A DNA stretch of 64,000 bases, from positions 1-64,000 of the forward strand of contig CAKUGQ010000010.1 in NCBI GenBank assembly GCA_934654755.1, given 5' to 3'. The position numbers and the translations under genes were made by a program. Source of the stretch: an uncultured Oscillospiraceae bacterium. Its GTDB lineage: Bacteria > Bacillota > Clostridia > Oscillospirales > Oscillospiraceae. Positions 50,885-57,905 of this stretch are shown here, piece after piece (the stretch's first letter is position 1; every line of letters starts with the position of its first letter). The notes beneath the pieces were generated by a model. It was not told where the DNA came from, made no database searches, and saw nothing but the letters and a program-made list of their open reading frames with translations.

Positions 50885-52819
50885 GTGGCGAAATTCGTAC
50901 CCCAGGAGGAGCTGTCGCTGGTCGATCAGGCGCGTGTCCGCCGTGAAAAGCTGGCGCAGCTTCAGTCGGAAGGGAAGGACCCCTTCCTGCGGACGCGTTT
51001 TGTGTTTGATTCGAAGTCGGCGCAGATTCGCGACGATTTTGAGGCACTGGAAGGAAAGAACGTTGCCGTCGCCGGCCGCATTATGTCCAAGCGCGGCATG
51101 GGCAAGGTGCTGTTCTGTGACCTTCAGGATGATACCGGCCGAATTCAGCTTTATCTGAAATTCGACGAGATGAGCGAGGCCGATTTTGATGACTGCCGGA
51201 AGCTCGACATCGGTGATATTGTCGGCGTTCACGGCGATGTTTTCCGCACGCAGCGCGGCGAGATTTCCGTGCGCGCCCATGAGGTGCAGCTGCTTTCGAA
51301 GTCGCTGCTTCCGCTGCCGGACAAGTACCACGGCCTGACAAATGTGGAGACCCGCTACCGCCAGCGCTATGTCGATCTGATGGTAAACCCGGAGGTGAAG
51401 AACGCTTTCCGCGTCCGCTCCCGTTTCATCCGCTTCCTGCGCGGCTATCTGGATGAGAGAGACTTCATGGAGGTGGAGACGCCGGTGCTGAACACCATTG
51501 CCGGTGGTGCGGCGGCACGCCCCTTTGTGACGCACCACAATACGCTGGACATTGATATGTATCTGCGTATTGCCACTGAACTGCCGCTGAAGCGCTTGAT
51601 TATCGGCGGAATCGACCGTGTGTACGAGGTTGGACGTATCTTCCGCAACGAGGGGATGGATCCCAAGCATAATCCCGAGTTCACGACCGTTGAGCTGTAT
51701 CAGGCGTATGCGGACTTCCACGATATGATGGATATTGCCGAGGGCGTTCTTTCCGGCGCGGCTATGGAGATTCTCGGCACTTACGATGTGGAGTGGATGG
51801 GCGAGAAGGTCTCGCTGGCGCCCGGCTGGCGCAGAATGACCATGATCGAGGCCGTGCGCGAGTATGTCGGTATCGATTTTGGCGCAATCACGGACGATGC
51901 CGAGGCCGTTGCTGCGGCAAAGAGCGTCGGCGTGGAGCTGAATCCTGCTGCCGAGCCGACGTGGGGCAACGCGCTTTATACCGTGTTCGATGAGAAGGTC
52001 GAGGCGTTCCTGATTCAGCCGACCTTTATCACCATGTATCCTGTTGAGGTCAGCCCGCTGACCAAGCGCAGCCCGTCCGACCCGCGCCTGACGGAGCGTT
52101 TTGAGCTGTTTATTTGCCACTCGGAGATGGCAAATGCATATTCCGAGCTAAATGACCCGATAGATCAGCGTAAACGCTTTGAAAAACAGGTCGAGCAGCG
52201 TGAGCGCGGCGATGAGGAAACGGAAATGCTGGACGAGGATTTCCTCAACGCGATGGAGTACGGTATGCCGCCTACGGGAGGCATGGGCATGGGCATTGAC
52301 CGCTGTGTCATGCTTTTGACTGGCTCTGAGACCATCCGCGACGTCATCCTCTTCCCCACGATGAAACCGATCAAGCAGTCCAGACGGGAGGAAACAAAGC
52401 CTGACAAGATTGAGACCGCACAGCCTGTGCCTGCGGAGAAAATTGATTTTTCCAATGTGCAGATCGAACCGCTGTTCTCGGATTTTGTCGATTTTGAAAC
52501 CTTTGCCAAGAGCGATTTCCGTGCCGTAAAGGTCAAGGAATGCGAGGCCGTAAAGAAGTCCAAGAAGCTTCTGAAGTTCGTTTTGGATGACGGAAGCGGC
52601 ACTGATCGTGTGATTTTGAGTGGAATTCATGCCTACTATGAACCGGAGGAGCTGATAGGCAAGACCTGCATCGCCATCACCAACCTGCCGCCCAGACCCA
52701 TGATGGGTATTGATTCCTGCGGTATGTTGATCTCTGCCGTTCACCACGAAAACGGCGAGGAGAAGCTGCATCTGCTGATGGTTGATCCGCACATTCCCGC
52801 AGGCGCAAAGTTGTATTGA
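50885..52819 (+). CDS. lysS: Lysyl-tRNA synthetase (class II) with C-terminal tRNA-binding domain
   Basis: A 644-residue protein. Residues 1-500 are a normal class II LysRS: an OB anticodon domain (VAVAGRIMSKRGMGKVLF), motif 2 around GRIFRNEGMDPKHNPEF, and motif 3 in GMGMGIDRCVMLL. A linker (about 500-530) rich in Lys/Glu/Pro leads to a Trbp111/EMAP-type domain (about 535-644) with VDFETFAKSDFRAVKVKECE, GTDRVILSGIHAYY and ITNLPPRPMMG, as found at the C-terminus of many MetRS. The extra domain should raise tRNA affinity. GTG 50885 follows AAAGGAGG. Confidence 0.96.
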   Translation: MAKFVPQEELSLVDQARVRREKLAQLQSEGKDPFLRTRFVFDSKSAQIRDDFEALEGKNVAVAGRIMSKRGMGKVLFCDLQDDTGRIQLYLKFDEMSEADFDDCRKLDIGDIVGVHGDVFRTQRGEISVRAHEVQLLSKSLLPLPDKYHGLTNVETRYRQRYVDLMVNPEVKNAFRVRSRFIRFLRGYLDERDFMEVETPVLNTIAGGAAARPFVTHHNTLDIDMYLRIATELPLKRLIIGGIDRVYEVGRIFRNEGMDPKHNPEFTTVELYQAYADFHDMMDIAEGVLSGAAMEILGTYDVEWMGEKVSLAPGWRRMTMIEAVREYVGIDFGAITDDAEAVAAAKSVGVELNPAAEPTWGNALYTVFDEKVEAFLIQPTFITMYPVEVSPLTKRSPSDPRLTERFELFICHSEMANAYSELNDPIDQRKRFEKQVEQRERGDEETEMLDEDFLNAMEYGMPPTGGMGMGIDRCVMLLTGSETIRDVILFPTMKPIKQSRREETKPDKIETAQPVPAEKIDFSNVQIEPLFSDFVDFETFAKSDFRAVKVKECEAVKKSKKLLKFVLDDGSGTDRVILSGIHAYYEPEELIGKTCIAITNLPPRPMMGIDSCGMLISAVHHENGEEKLHLLMVDPHIPAGAKLY

Positions 52820-52856
52820 TTCCATTAGTCCCAAGGGGAAGCCTCTCTGGGACAGG

Positions 52857-52903
52857 AAAGCCGTCCCATATCGCTGTTTCAGGCGGTATGGGACGGCTTT
52901 TGC
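52857..52903. terminator. Bidirectional terminator after lysS
   Basis: AAAGCCGTCCCATA (52857-52870) pairs with TATGGGACGGCTTT (52887-52900), then TTT. The minus strand ends in CTTTCCTG, so it can also end the convergent kinase-like gene. Confidence 0.85.
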
Positions 52904-52915
52904 CAATTGGCGGGA

Positions 52916-53431
52916 TTACATTTCGCTTGCCGCCTCCGTCCAATACTGGAGGCCCCAATGCTCAAAATCCCATTGCTCCATGTAGGAATTGCATTCATAG
53001 TCGATATAATAAAGCTTTCCGCTGCGGGAGACGAAGTTGGTAGGGTAGTAGTCAATATTCAATCCGGCAGGGTAAAGCAGACGGCACATGGCGCGTACCT
53101 GCTCCGTAAGCGCTGGTCTCATCTGTCCCGATTTGAGCAGCTCCGCAACAGTTGGCCCGGCAATGTATTCTTTCAGAATACGCTCCTGCCGATCATCTAC
53201 GGCCAGAAGCCTGGGCATGGGAATGCCGAGCTTCCAAAGCGTTCCGTAGTCGCGCAGTTCGGCCTGCAGCTTGTCGCCGAAGGCGTAGTAGTCACACGGT
53301 TCGTGATGGATCTGCTTTAGGACATATGGCGTTGTTCCGTCTGTCACAAGGTAGGAGTAGCCGCCCTTTCCCTTCCCAAGGAGCCGGAGCACGGCGTATT
53401 CTGTGTCATTTACGGTTAATGAATCGCACAT
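52916..53431 (-). CDS. Small protein-kinase-like (APH/Bud32-type) protein
   Basis: A 171-residue protein with a reduced kinase fold. It has a glycine-rich loop (LLGKGKGGYSYLV), a Lys in YVLKQIHHE, a catalytic loop NIDYYPTNFV (Asp and Asn placed like HxDxxxxN) and a metal-binding IDYECN. Such short APH-like proteins can phosphorylate small molecules or proteins, but the substrate is unknown. ATG 53431 is about 12 bases after GGAGGC. It follows the deaminase gene on the same strand by 51 bp with no terminator between, so the two are probably one operon. Confidence 0.75.
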   Translation of the reverse strand: MCDSLTVNDTEYAVLRLLGKGKGGYSYLVTDGTTPYVLKQIHHEPCDYYAFGDKLQAELRDYGTLWKLGIPMPRLLAVDDRQERILKEYIAGPTVAELLKSGQMRPALTEQVRAMCRLLYPAGLNIDYYPTNFVSRSGKLYYIDYECNSYMEQWDFEHWGLQYWTEAASEM

Positions 53432-53482
53432 GACGATTTTTAATGCCTCCGTTCTCGGTTGTTCGTCTCCGCTTACGCGGAA

Positions 53483-53908
53483 TCATCCGTTCAAATAGCG
53501 TTCTTTTCCCCACCAACTCGGCATCAGCTCCTTGAGGGTAACGATCTCACGGGTTTCGTAGTTGACCATAATCTCTGTGTTTTCGTTTTCTTCGTTGAGC
53601 TGGTACAAAAACTCGCGGCACGCACCGCACGGCATTCCGCTCCCGCCGCCGGATGGCGCCTGATCACGGAAGGCGATCAGTCTTTTGATTTTTGTCTGAC
53701 CGCTGTTCACATACATATTCAGTGCAGCCACACGCTCTGCACACAGGTTCATCACACCGCTGCACGCCTCGATACAAAAGCCTGTGTAGATCGTTCCGTC
53801 CTCGCTTTCCAGAGCACATACCACATGGTGCGCATAGACGAAGGGCGTAACATCCTCAGGGTGATATTCTTTTTTTGCTCGTTGATAGAGTTTTTCCCAT
53901 ATGTCCAT
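53483..53908 (-). CDS. Cytidine deaminase-like protein
   Basis: A 141-residue member of the zinc-dependent cytidine/blasticidin-S deaminase superfamily. Zinc ligands and the catalytic Glu are visible as NLCAERVAAL (Cys-Ala-Glu) and PCGACREFL (PCxxC). YTGFCIEACSG precedes them as in homotetrameric CDAs. The C-terminus is unusual, ending LKELMPSWWGKERYLNG, which matches the LLPxxF-type tail of CDAs. It likely salvages cytidine/deoxycytidine, but the blasticidin-type specificity cannot be excluded. ATG 53908 follows GAGGACGG. Confidence 0.88.
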   Translation of the reverse strand: MDIWEKLYQRAKKEYHPEDVTPFVYAHHVVCALESEDGTIYTGFCIEACSGVMNLCAERVAALNMYVNSGQTKIKRLIAFRDQAPSGGGSGMPCGACREFLYQLNEENENTEIMVNYETREIVTLKELMPSWWGKERYLNG

Positions 53909-53944
53909 AGTTCTGCCGTCCTCTATGATAATTGTGTCTTCACT

Positions 53945-53974
53945 ATTATATCTATCCGATGCCGAGCGGTCAAG
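53945..53974 (-). promoter_or_regulatory. Sigma-A promoter of the deaminase operon
   Basis: On the minus strand, TTGACC (53974-53969), an 18-bp spacer, then TATAAT (53950-53945), about 40 bp before the start. Confidence 0.75.
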
Positions 53975-53988
53975 GGGGGAAGTATTTC

Positions 53989-54250
53989 TCATGCGTTACA
54001 CACGTTTTGTCCGATCCAAAACTCACATAAAAGTAACCAAACCCATCGGCTGCCGGCTATATTTGACAATACAGGTCCAGCATTTAGCGGCGTGCCGCCG
54101 TTCATATCGGTCAGCCAATGCACGACGGAGATCAATCGCCAGACGCTCACAAAGGCAGTAAGCATGCCGAGAATCACAAGAACGGCACGGTGACGGCCAT
54201 GTGGTAAATACGGTTCTCCCGAGTTCCTGTAGTTTCTCGTGAAATTCCAT
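53989..54250 (-). pseudogene. PAP2-phosphatase-like remnant fused to an XRE-like start
   Basis: The minus strand begins with MEFHEKLQEL, the usual opening of XRE-family regulators, behind AGAGGCGAG. After ten residues the similarity ends. In another frame the DNA reads VLVILGMLTAF, then LISVVHWLTDMNGG and a further hydrophobic stretch, resembling the last helices of PAP2 phosphatases (VHWLTDxxGG). No single open frame covers both. It looks like two gene scraps joined, downstream of the TetR operon and upstream of the deaminase promoter. Confidence 0.45.
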
Positions 54251-54280
54251 TTCTCGCCTCTAACCCCTCTTTCTATTCCG

Positions 54281-54907
54281 TTATCCCTTTTCCAAAGCCA
54301 CAATATCTCCCGACTGTATAGCGGTAATGCTGCGTTTGATTTTTTCTTCGTCCCAATCCCACCAGCGCAGGACTTGCAGCTTCTCAATCGTTGCATCGTC
54401 AAACCGTCTGCGGATGGGCTTTGCGGGAACACCGCCGACGACGGTATAGGGCGGCACATCCTTTGTTACCACGGCGCGTGTTCCGATAATTGCACCGTCA
54501 CCGATTTTCACGCCGGGCATAATGACAGCCTCATAACCGATCCACACATCATTACCGATCGCGGTGTCGCCCTTGTTGTCCCATGCGTCGCAGATGTTTT
54601 TCGCATCAAGCTCCCACTCGTCAAAGAAGATGGGGAAGGTGTAGGTGGACAGTGACTTCATCGAGTGGTTCCCGCTGGTGAACAGGAATTTTGCGCCGCA
54701 GGCGATGGAACAGAATTTTCCGATGATCAGGCGGTCGCCGTTGATCGGATAGTGATAGAGTACATTGTTCTTTTCAAAGTCGCAGGGATCGTGGACGAAA
54801 TCGTTGTAGATCGTGTAGTCGCCGACCTCGATGTTTGGGGCTGTGATTACATTTTTCAGGTAAACCGTCTGCCGATCGTGCGGACGGGGATAGACTTTGT
54901 TTTTCAT
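54281..54907 (-). CDS. Vat/CatB-like xenobiotic O-acetyltransferase
   Basis: A 208-residue left-handed beta-helix (hexapeptide) acetyltransferase. NIEVGDYTIYND, LYHYPINGDRLIIGKFCSIA, the catalytic-type His in TSGNHSMKSLSTY, DTAIGNDVWIGYEAVIMPGV and VVGGVPAKPIRRRF align closely with streptogramin A (Vat) and CatB-type enzymes that acetylate antibiotics with acetyl-CoA. Chromosomal relatives with unknown substrates are common, so resistance is a possibility, not a finding. It is the last gene of a three-gene operon with 4-bp overlap to the DUF998 gene, under a TetR regulator. Confidence 0.88.
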   Translation of the reverse strand: MKNKVYPRPHDRQTVYLKNVITAPNIEVGDYTIYNDFVHDPCDFEKNNVLYHYPINGDRLIIGKFCSIACGAKFLFTSGNHSMKSLSTYTFPIFFDEWELDAKNICDAWDNKGDTAIGNDVWIGYEAVIMPGVKIGDGAIIGTRAVVTKDVPPYTVVGGVPAKPIRRRFDDATIEKLQVLRWWDWDEEKIKRSITAIQSGDIVALEKG

Positions 54908-55554
54908 TCTGATACCCCTTGAGAATACTTATTTTCGGCTTTCGTACAAAACAGGTGAATGCCAAGTGCTGCATTGAAACCTGTCGCGGCAAACACGCTG
55001 AAGCGCTCCACAACGCCGAAGTATTCGGCGGGGACAATTTTCATGCCCATTGCTCCTACAAGCATCATGCCGAGAGCAACGCCTGCGCATACGCCGTAAG
55101 AGCGGCAATTCTTACTTTTTATCCCGGCGACGATGACTATAGTCAGCGATACGATAGACAGCAGTACCACCAAAGCGGTAACGACCATGTGCATCACATC
55201 CTGAAATGCGCCGGCGTAGCCGCTGTCACTCAGCGGGAACATTCGATAGCCCACTGCTGAGATCCATTCCATCACGGCAAACAGATAGATTCCGGAACGG
55301 AGCAGCTTGGTTTTTTGCCCTCCAATGCCGATGCAGACGACGGTCGCACAAACGACCTCGCATGCATTGTAAAGGGCGCTGAGTTGATTCCAGAGCGCCA
55401 GCGACGACGCGTTGGCGGCGCTCAGGTCGCTGACCGCCTGCGCCATCCAGTTGTAGCCGGGATAGGCCAGCGGCGAAAACACTACTGCTGCCGTGTATGA
55501 AAGAAAGCTGACAATGCCGAGCAGCCCAAGCTTTTGAATCAATGGTTTCTTCAT
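54904..55554 (-). CDS. DUF998 family membrane protein
   Basis: A 216-residue protein with six predicted helices. Characteristic positions are SPLAYPGYNWMAQAVSDLSA (helix 1-2 loop), LWNQLSALYNACEVV, YRMFPLSDSGYAGAFQDVMH and YFGVVERFSVFAATGF, which identify DUF998. The function is unknown. Such proteins often lie beside TetR regulators. ATG 55554 overlaps the TetR stop (ATGA) and has GGGAG 10 bases upstream, so translation is coupled to the regulator. Confidence 0.9.
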   Translation of the reverse strand: MKKPLIQKLGLLGIVSFLSYTAAVVFSPLAYPGYNWMAQAVSDLSAANASSLALWNQLSALYNACEVVCATVVCIGIGGQKTKLLRSGIYLFAVMEWISAVGYRMFPLSDSGYAGAFQDVMHMVVTALVVLLSIVSLTIVIVAGIKSKNCRSYGVCAGVALGMMLVGAMGMKIVPAEYFGVVERFSVFAATGFNAALGIHLFCTKAENKYSQGVSE

Positions 55555-56198
55555 TTGTTTTTCTCTCCCTGTGTATTGCATCCGTGAACCATACGAAAAA
55601 AGAGACTGACATGATTTTTGAGTTTTTCAAGACATTCGTCTTCCTTTTCCGGCTGACGGTCGCAAATGCCGATGAGCGTTATGACCGGTGCGACATACAG
55701 CATGGCCAACGCGTCCGCGTCGTCTGCGCAAATCTCACCGGAAGCGATCAGGGCGCGGAAAATACCGGCGTGGTAGTGCAGAATCCGTTCCACATACCGC
55801 TTGGAATAGAGCGCCGCCAATTCCGGTGAACGGAATTGCTCAATGGTCATCATACGGCGAAAGCGGCGGATCGTTTCATTATGAAGGGAGTATTCAAAGA
55901 TCTGCCGCACCTTTTCAAAGAGAACGTCCTCGGAGGTTTCCGTAAAAATCGGAATGTCCTTTTGCACATTCTGCACATGGATGTCGATCTTATCGGTATC
56001 CGACTCGTACTGTGCTGCCGTAGATTCTACGATGGCATCAAAGATCGCCTGCTTACTCGGAAAATGATTGTACAGCGACGGCGCCTTGATGCCGACCGCA
56101 TTTGCAATCTCGCCCACGCTGACGGAGTCGTATCCCTGTGCAGAAAACAGCTCCAAGGCCTTATCCAAAATTCTCTGTTTGGTGTCCTCCTGTTTCAT
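55551..56198 (-). CDS. TetR/AcrR family transcriptional regulator
   Basis: A 215-residue repressor. The N-terminal HTH reads TKQRILDKALELFSAQGYDS, VSVGEIANAVGIKAPSLYNH and FPSKQAIFDAIV. The helical ligand-binding domain follows with no recognisable ligand signature. ATG 56198 follows AGGAGG. A perfect operator-like palindrome overlaps the start of its own transcript (56210-56229), suggesting self-control of the TetR-DUF998-acetyltransferase operon. Confidence 0.94.
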   Translation of the reverse strand: MKQEDTKQRILDKALELFSAQGYDSVSVGEIANAVGIKAPSLYNHFPSKQAIFDAIVESTAAQYESDTDKIDIHVQNVQKDIPIFTETSEDVLFEKVRQIFEYSLHNETIRRFRRMMTIEQFRSPELAALYSKRYVERILHYHAGIFRALIASGEICADDADALAMLYVAPVITLIGICDRQPEKEDECLEKLKNHVSLFFRMVHGCNTQGEKNK

Positions 56199-56209
56199 AT
56201 TCGCACCCC

Positions 56210-56229
56210 GCTAACTAATATTCGTTAGC
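56210..56229. promoter_or_regulatory. TetR operator candidate
   Basis: GCTAAC-8 bp-GTTAGC (56210-56215 and 56224-56229) lies immediately downstream of the -10 box and 11 bp before the TetR start codon. Confidence 0.6.
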
Positions 56230-56232
56230 TTT

Positions 56233-56260
56233 ATTATAATCGTATCTTGCGAAATGTCAA
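56233..56260 (-). promoter_or_regulatory. Sigma-A promoter of the TetR operon
   Basis: On the minus strand, TTGACA (56260-56255), a 16-bp spacer, then TATAAT (56238-56233). Confidence 0.75.
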
Positions 56261-56426
56261 GAGGGGAAATTAAACGTTTCTCTCGACTGTCACACTTTTC
56301 GCTTCAGACAATCCGGATATGGAAAGGCCGCATAAACGCGTGGTTTACGCGGCTTCTGCGTAGGAAGGTTGCGACCTTCAATTTAAGGAGAAGGGGCGCA
56401 TGATATGGATTCAATACGTATGGCTG
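56261..56426. other. Intergenic region with two hairpins, no gene seen
   Basis: It holds GCCGC...GCGGC near 56327-56355 and GAAGGTTGCGACCTTC (56365-56380), likely terminators for the minus-strand Crp/Fnr gene. The reading frame starting near 56400 is only 13 codons. Confidence 0.4.
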
Positions 56427-57089
56427 TTACACCTTCAATAAAAAGTGGTTTTTATAATAATCAAGTAACCCTTCGTTACGCATTTTACCAAGCTCTAACG
56501 ACAATCCGCTGCGCTCGACTGCAAGATAATCCGCAAGCTGCTGCCTTGAAAAGGGAATGTCAAATTCGCATGCCCCAAGTCGCTGCGCTTCTGCGGAGAG
56601 ATAAGACATAATCTTTGAGCGCGTGGTACGTTGCCCCATATGTGTGATTTTTTCGTTGAACCGCAGGTTCTTCCCTGCAAGCTCGCTGAGAAGGTTCCGG
56701 ATGATTCGGCTGTGATGGGCGCAGGCGGATGGGCATATATTCAGGATGCGACTTACATTCAGAAACATTGCGGTGACAGGAGTTTCCGCTATGACGCTCA
56801 CATTTAGCTTGGAACCGGGTGCACAGGCATAGGCTGCGGCGAAGGTCTGCCCCGGACCTGCTTTGGAAAGAATATTGCGGTTTCCCCAAATGTCCTCCTG
56901 TATGATTAGAACGTTTCCTGATAGCACAAGGCCTATCGAATCTACGGTATCCCCGGCGCGCAGCACAAAGACTTCCTTCAGGAAGTCCTTTTTTTCTGCT
57001 TTGAGACAGGAGAGCATCGCCGTCAATTCCTCCTCCGAGATGCCGGAGAAGAGCGGAGTCGAACGGATCACAGGCAGAAAACCCTTCAT
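56427..57089 (-). CDS. Crp/Fnr family transcriptional regulator
   Basis: A 220-residue regulator with an N-terminal cyclic-nucleotide-binding-like beta barrel (LFSGISEEELTAMLSCL, FVLRAGDTVDSIGLVLSGNV, GQTFAAAYACAP), a long dimer helix and a C-terminal winged helix (FDIPFSRQQLADYLAVERSG, LSLELGKMRNEG). There is no N-terminal FNR cysteine cluster, so it is not a classic Fe-S FNR. Scattered cysteines (CPSACAHH) could sense NO or haem, as in HcpR-like regulators. It is divergent from the ferredoxin-hcp operon, the usual place of HcpR/NO-responsive regulators. ATG 57089 follows GGAGG. Confidence 0.9.
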   Translation of the reverse strand: MKGFLPVIRSTPLFSGISEEELTAMLSCLKAEKKDFLKEVFVLRAGDTVDSIGLVLSGNVLIIQEDIWGNRNILSKAGPGQTFAAAYACAPGSKLNVSVIAETPVTAMFLNVSRILNICPSACAHHSRIIRNLLSELAGKNLRFNEKITHMGQRTTRSKIMSYLSAEAQRLGACEFDIPFSRQQLADYLAVERSGLSLELGKMRNEGLLDYYKNHFLLKV

Positions 57090-57104
57090 AAAAAAACCTC
57101 CATC

Positions 57105-57118
57105 GTTGAAAATTCAAC
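57105..57118. promoter_or_regulatory. Crp/Fnr-type binding site in the divergent promoter
   Basis: GTTGAA-AA-TTCAAC is a near-FNR palindrome (TTGAA...TTCAA). Its centre (57111.5) is about 41.5 bp upstream of the start predicted from TATAAT at 57141-57146, the class II activator position. No consensus -35 is present, as expected for an activated promoter. Confidence 0.6.
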
Positions 57119-57140
57119 CGACTTATTGATTATATTATAT

Positions 57141-57146
57141 TATAAT
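57141..57146 (+). promoter_or_regulatory. -10 box of the ferredoxin-hcp operon
   Basis: TATAAT lies 29 bp before the start codon within an AT-rich stretch (TATATTATATTATAATAT), so the exact register is uncertain. Confidence 0.5.
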
Positions 57147-57174
57147 ATGCCCAGAAAGGCAAGGAGGCACGGAT

Positions 57175-57885
57175 ATGAAAAGAAGAATTATTGAAATCGA
57201 TCAGGAAAAGTGCAACGGCTGCGGTTCCTGCGCGACTGCCTGCCACGAGGGCGCTATCGTCATGGTGGACGGAAAGGCGCAGCTGGTGCGGGATGATTAC
57301 TGTGACGGCCTGGGTGACTGCCTGCCCGCTTGCCCCACCGGGGCGATCTCCTTTGTGGAGCGCGAGGCTGCCGCCTATGATGAACGGGCGGTGCTCGCAA
57401 ATAAGCAGAAGAAGATGCAGCAGGAGGGAATGCACCTCCCCGGTGGCTGCCCGGGAACACGGATGAAAACAATACGGCGTGCGGAGCCGTCCGGCACCGA
57501 GACCGCTCCCGCTGCGGTACAAAGCTGCCTGTCTCAGTGGCCGGTGCAGATCCGACTGGTTCCCGTGAGCGCGCCTTATCTTGATGGTGCGAAGCTGCTC
57601 ATCGCCGCCGATTGCACGGCTTATGCCTATGCCGCTTTCCACGAACGGTTCATAAAGGGGCATATCACGCTAGTGGGCTGCCCTAAATTGGACGGTGTGG
57701 ACTATTCCGAGAAGCTCACTGAGATCATTCGTAATAACGATATCAGGAGCGTAACCATCGTGCGTATGGAGGTTCCCTGCTGCGGCGGACTGGAGCACGC
57801 AGCGAAAACCGCATTGCAGGACAGCGGAAAATTCATTCCGTGGCAGGTTGTGACCATTTCCACGGACGGAAATATACTCGACTAA
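57175..57885 (+). CDS. 4Fe-4S ferredoxin-domain protein associated with Hcp
   Basis: A 236-residue protein. Residues 8-62 are a bacterial-type two-cluster ferredoxin: CNGCGSCATACHEGAI and CDGLGDCLPACPTGAI. The second part (about 95-236) holds further cysteines (GGCPGTRM, SCLSQWPVQI, ADCTAYAY, VGCPKLDG, VPCCGGLEH), a pattern I know from proteins encoded beside hcp in anaerobes. It probably passes electrons to the hybrid cluster protein. AAGGAGG precedes ATG 57175. hcp starts 20 bp after the stop. Confidence 0.9.
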   Translation: MKRRIIEIDQEKCNGCGSCATACHEGAIVMVDGKAQLVRDDYCDGLGDCLPACPTGAISFVEREAAAYDERAVLANKQKKMQQEGMHLPGGCPGTRMKTIRRAEPSGTETAPAAVQSCLSQWPVQIRLVPVSAPYLDGAKLLIAADCTAYAYAAFHERFIKGHITLVGCPKLDGVDYSEKLTEIIRNNDIRSVTIVRMEVPCCGGLEHAAKTALQDSGKFIPWQVVTISTDGNILD

Positions 57886-57905
57886 ATGAAAGAGAGGATT
57901 TCAGG

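Noticed and set aside
54023..54250. Intact 75-residue protein starting MEFHEKLQEL
   Set aside because: Only the first ten residues look like a protein family; the rest is an out-of-frame reading of PAP2-like DNA.
56427..57089. Classic FNR with an oxygen-sensing 4Fe-4S cluster
   Set aside because: The N-terminal cysteine cluster of FNR is absent; only scattered cysteines occur.
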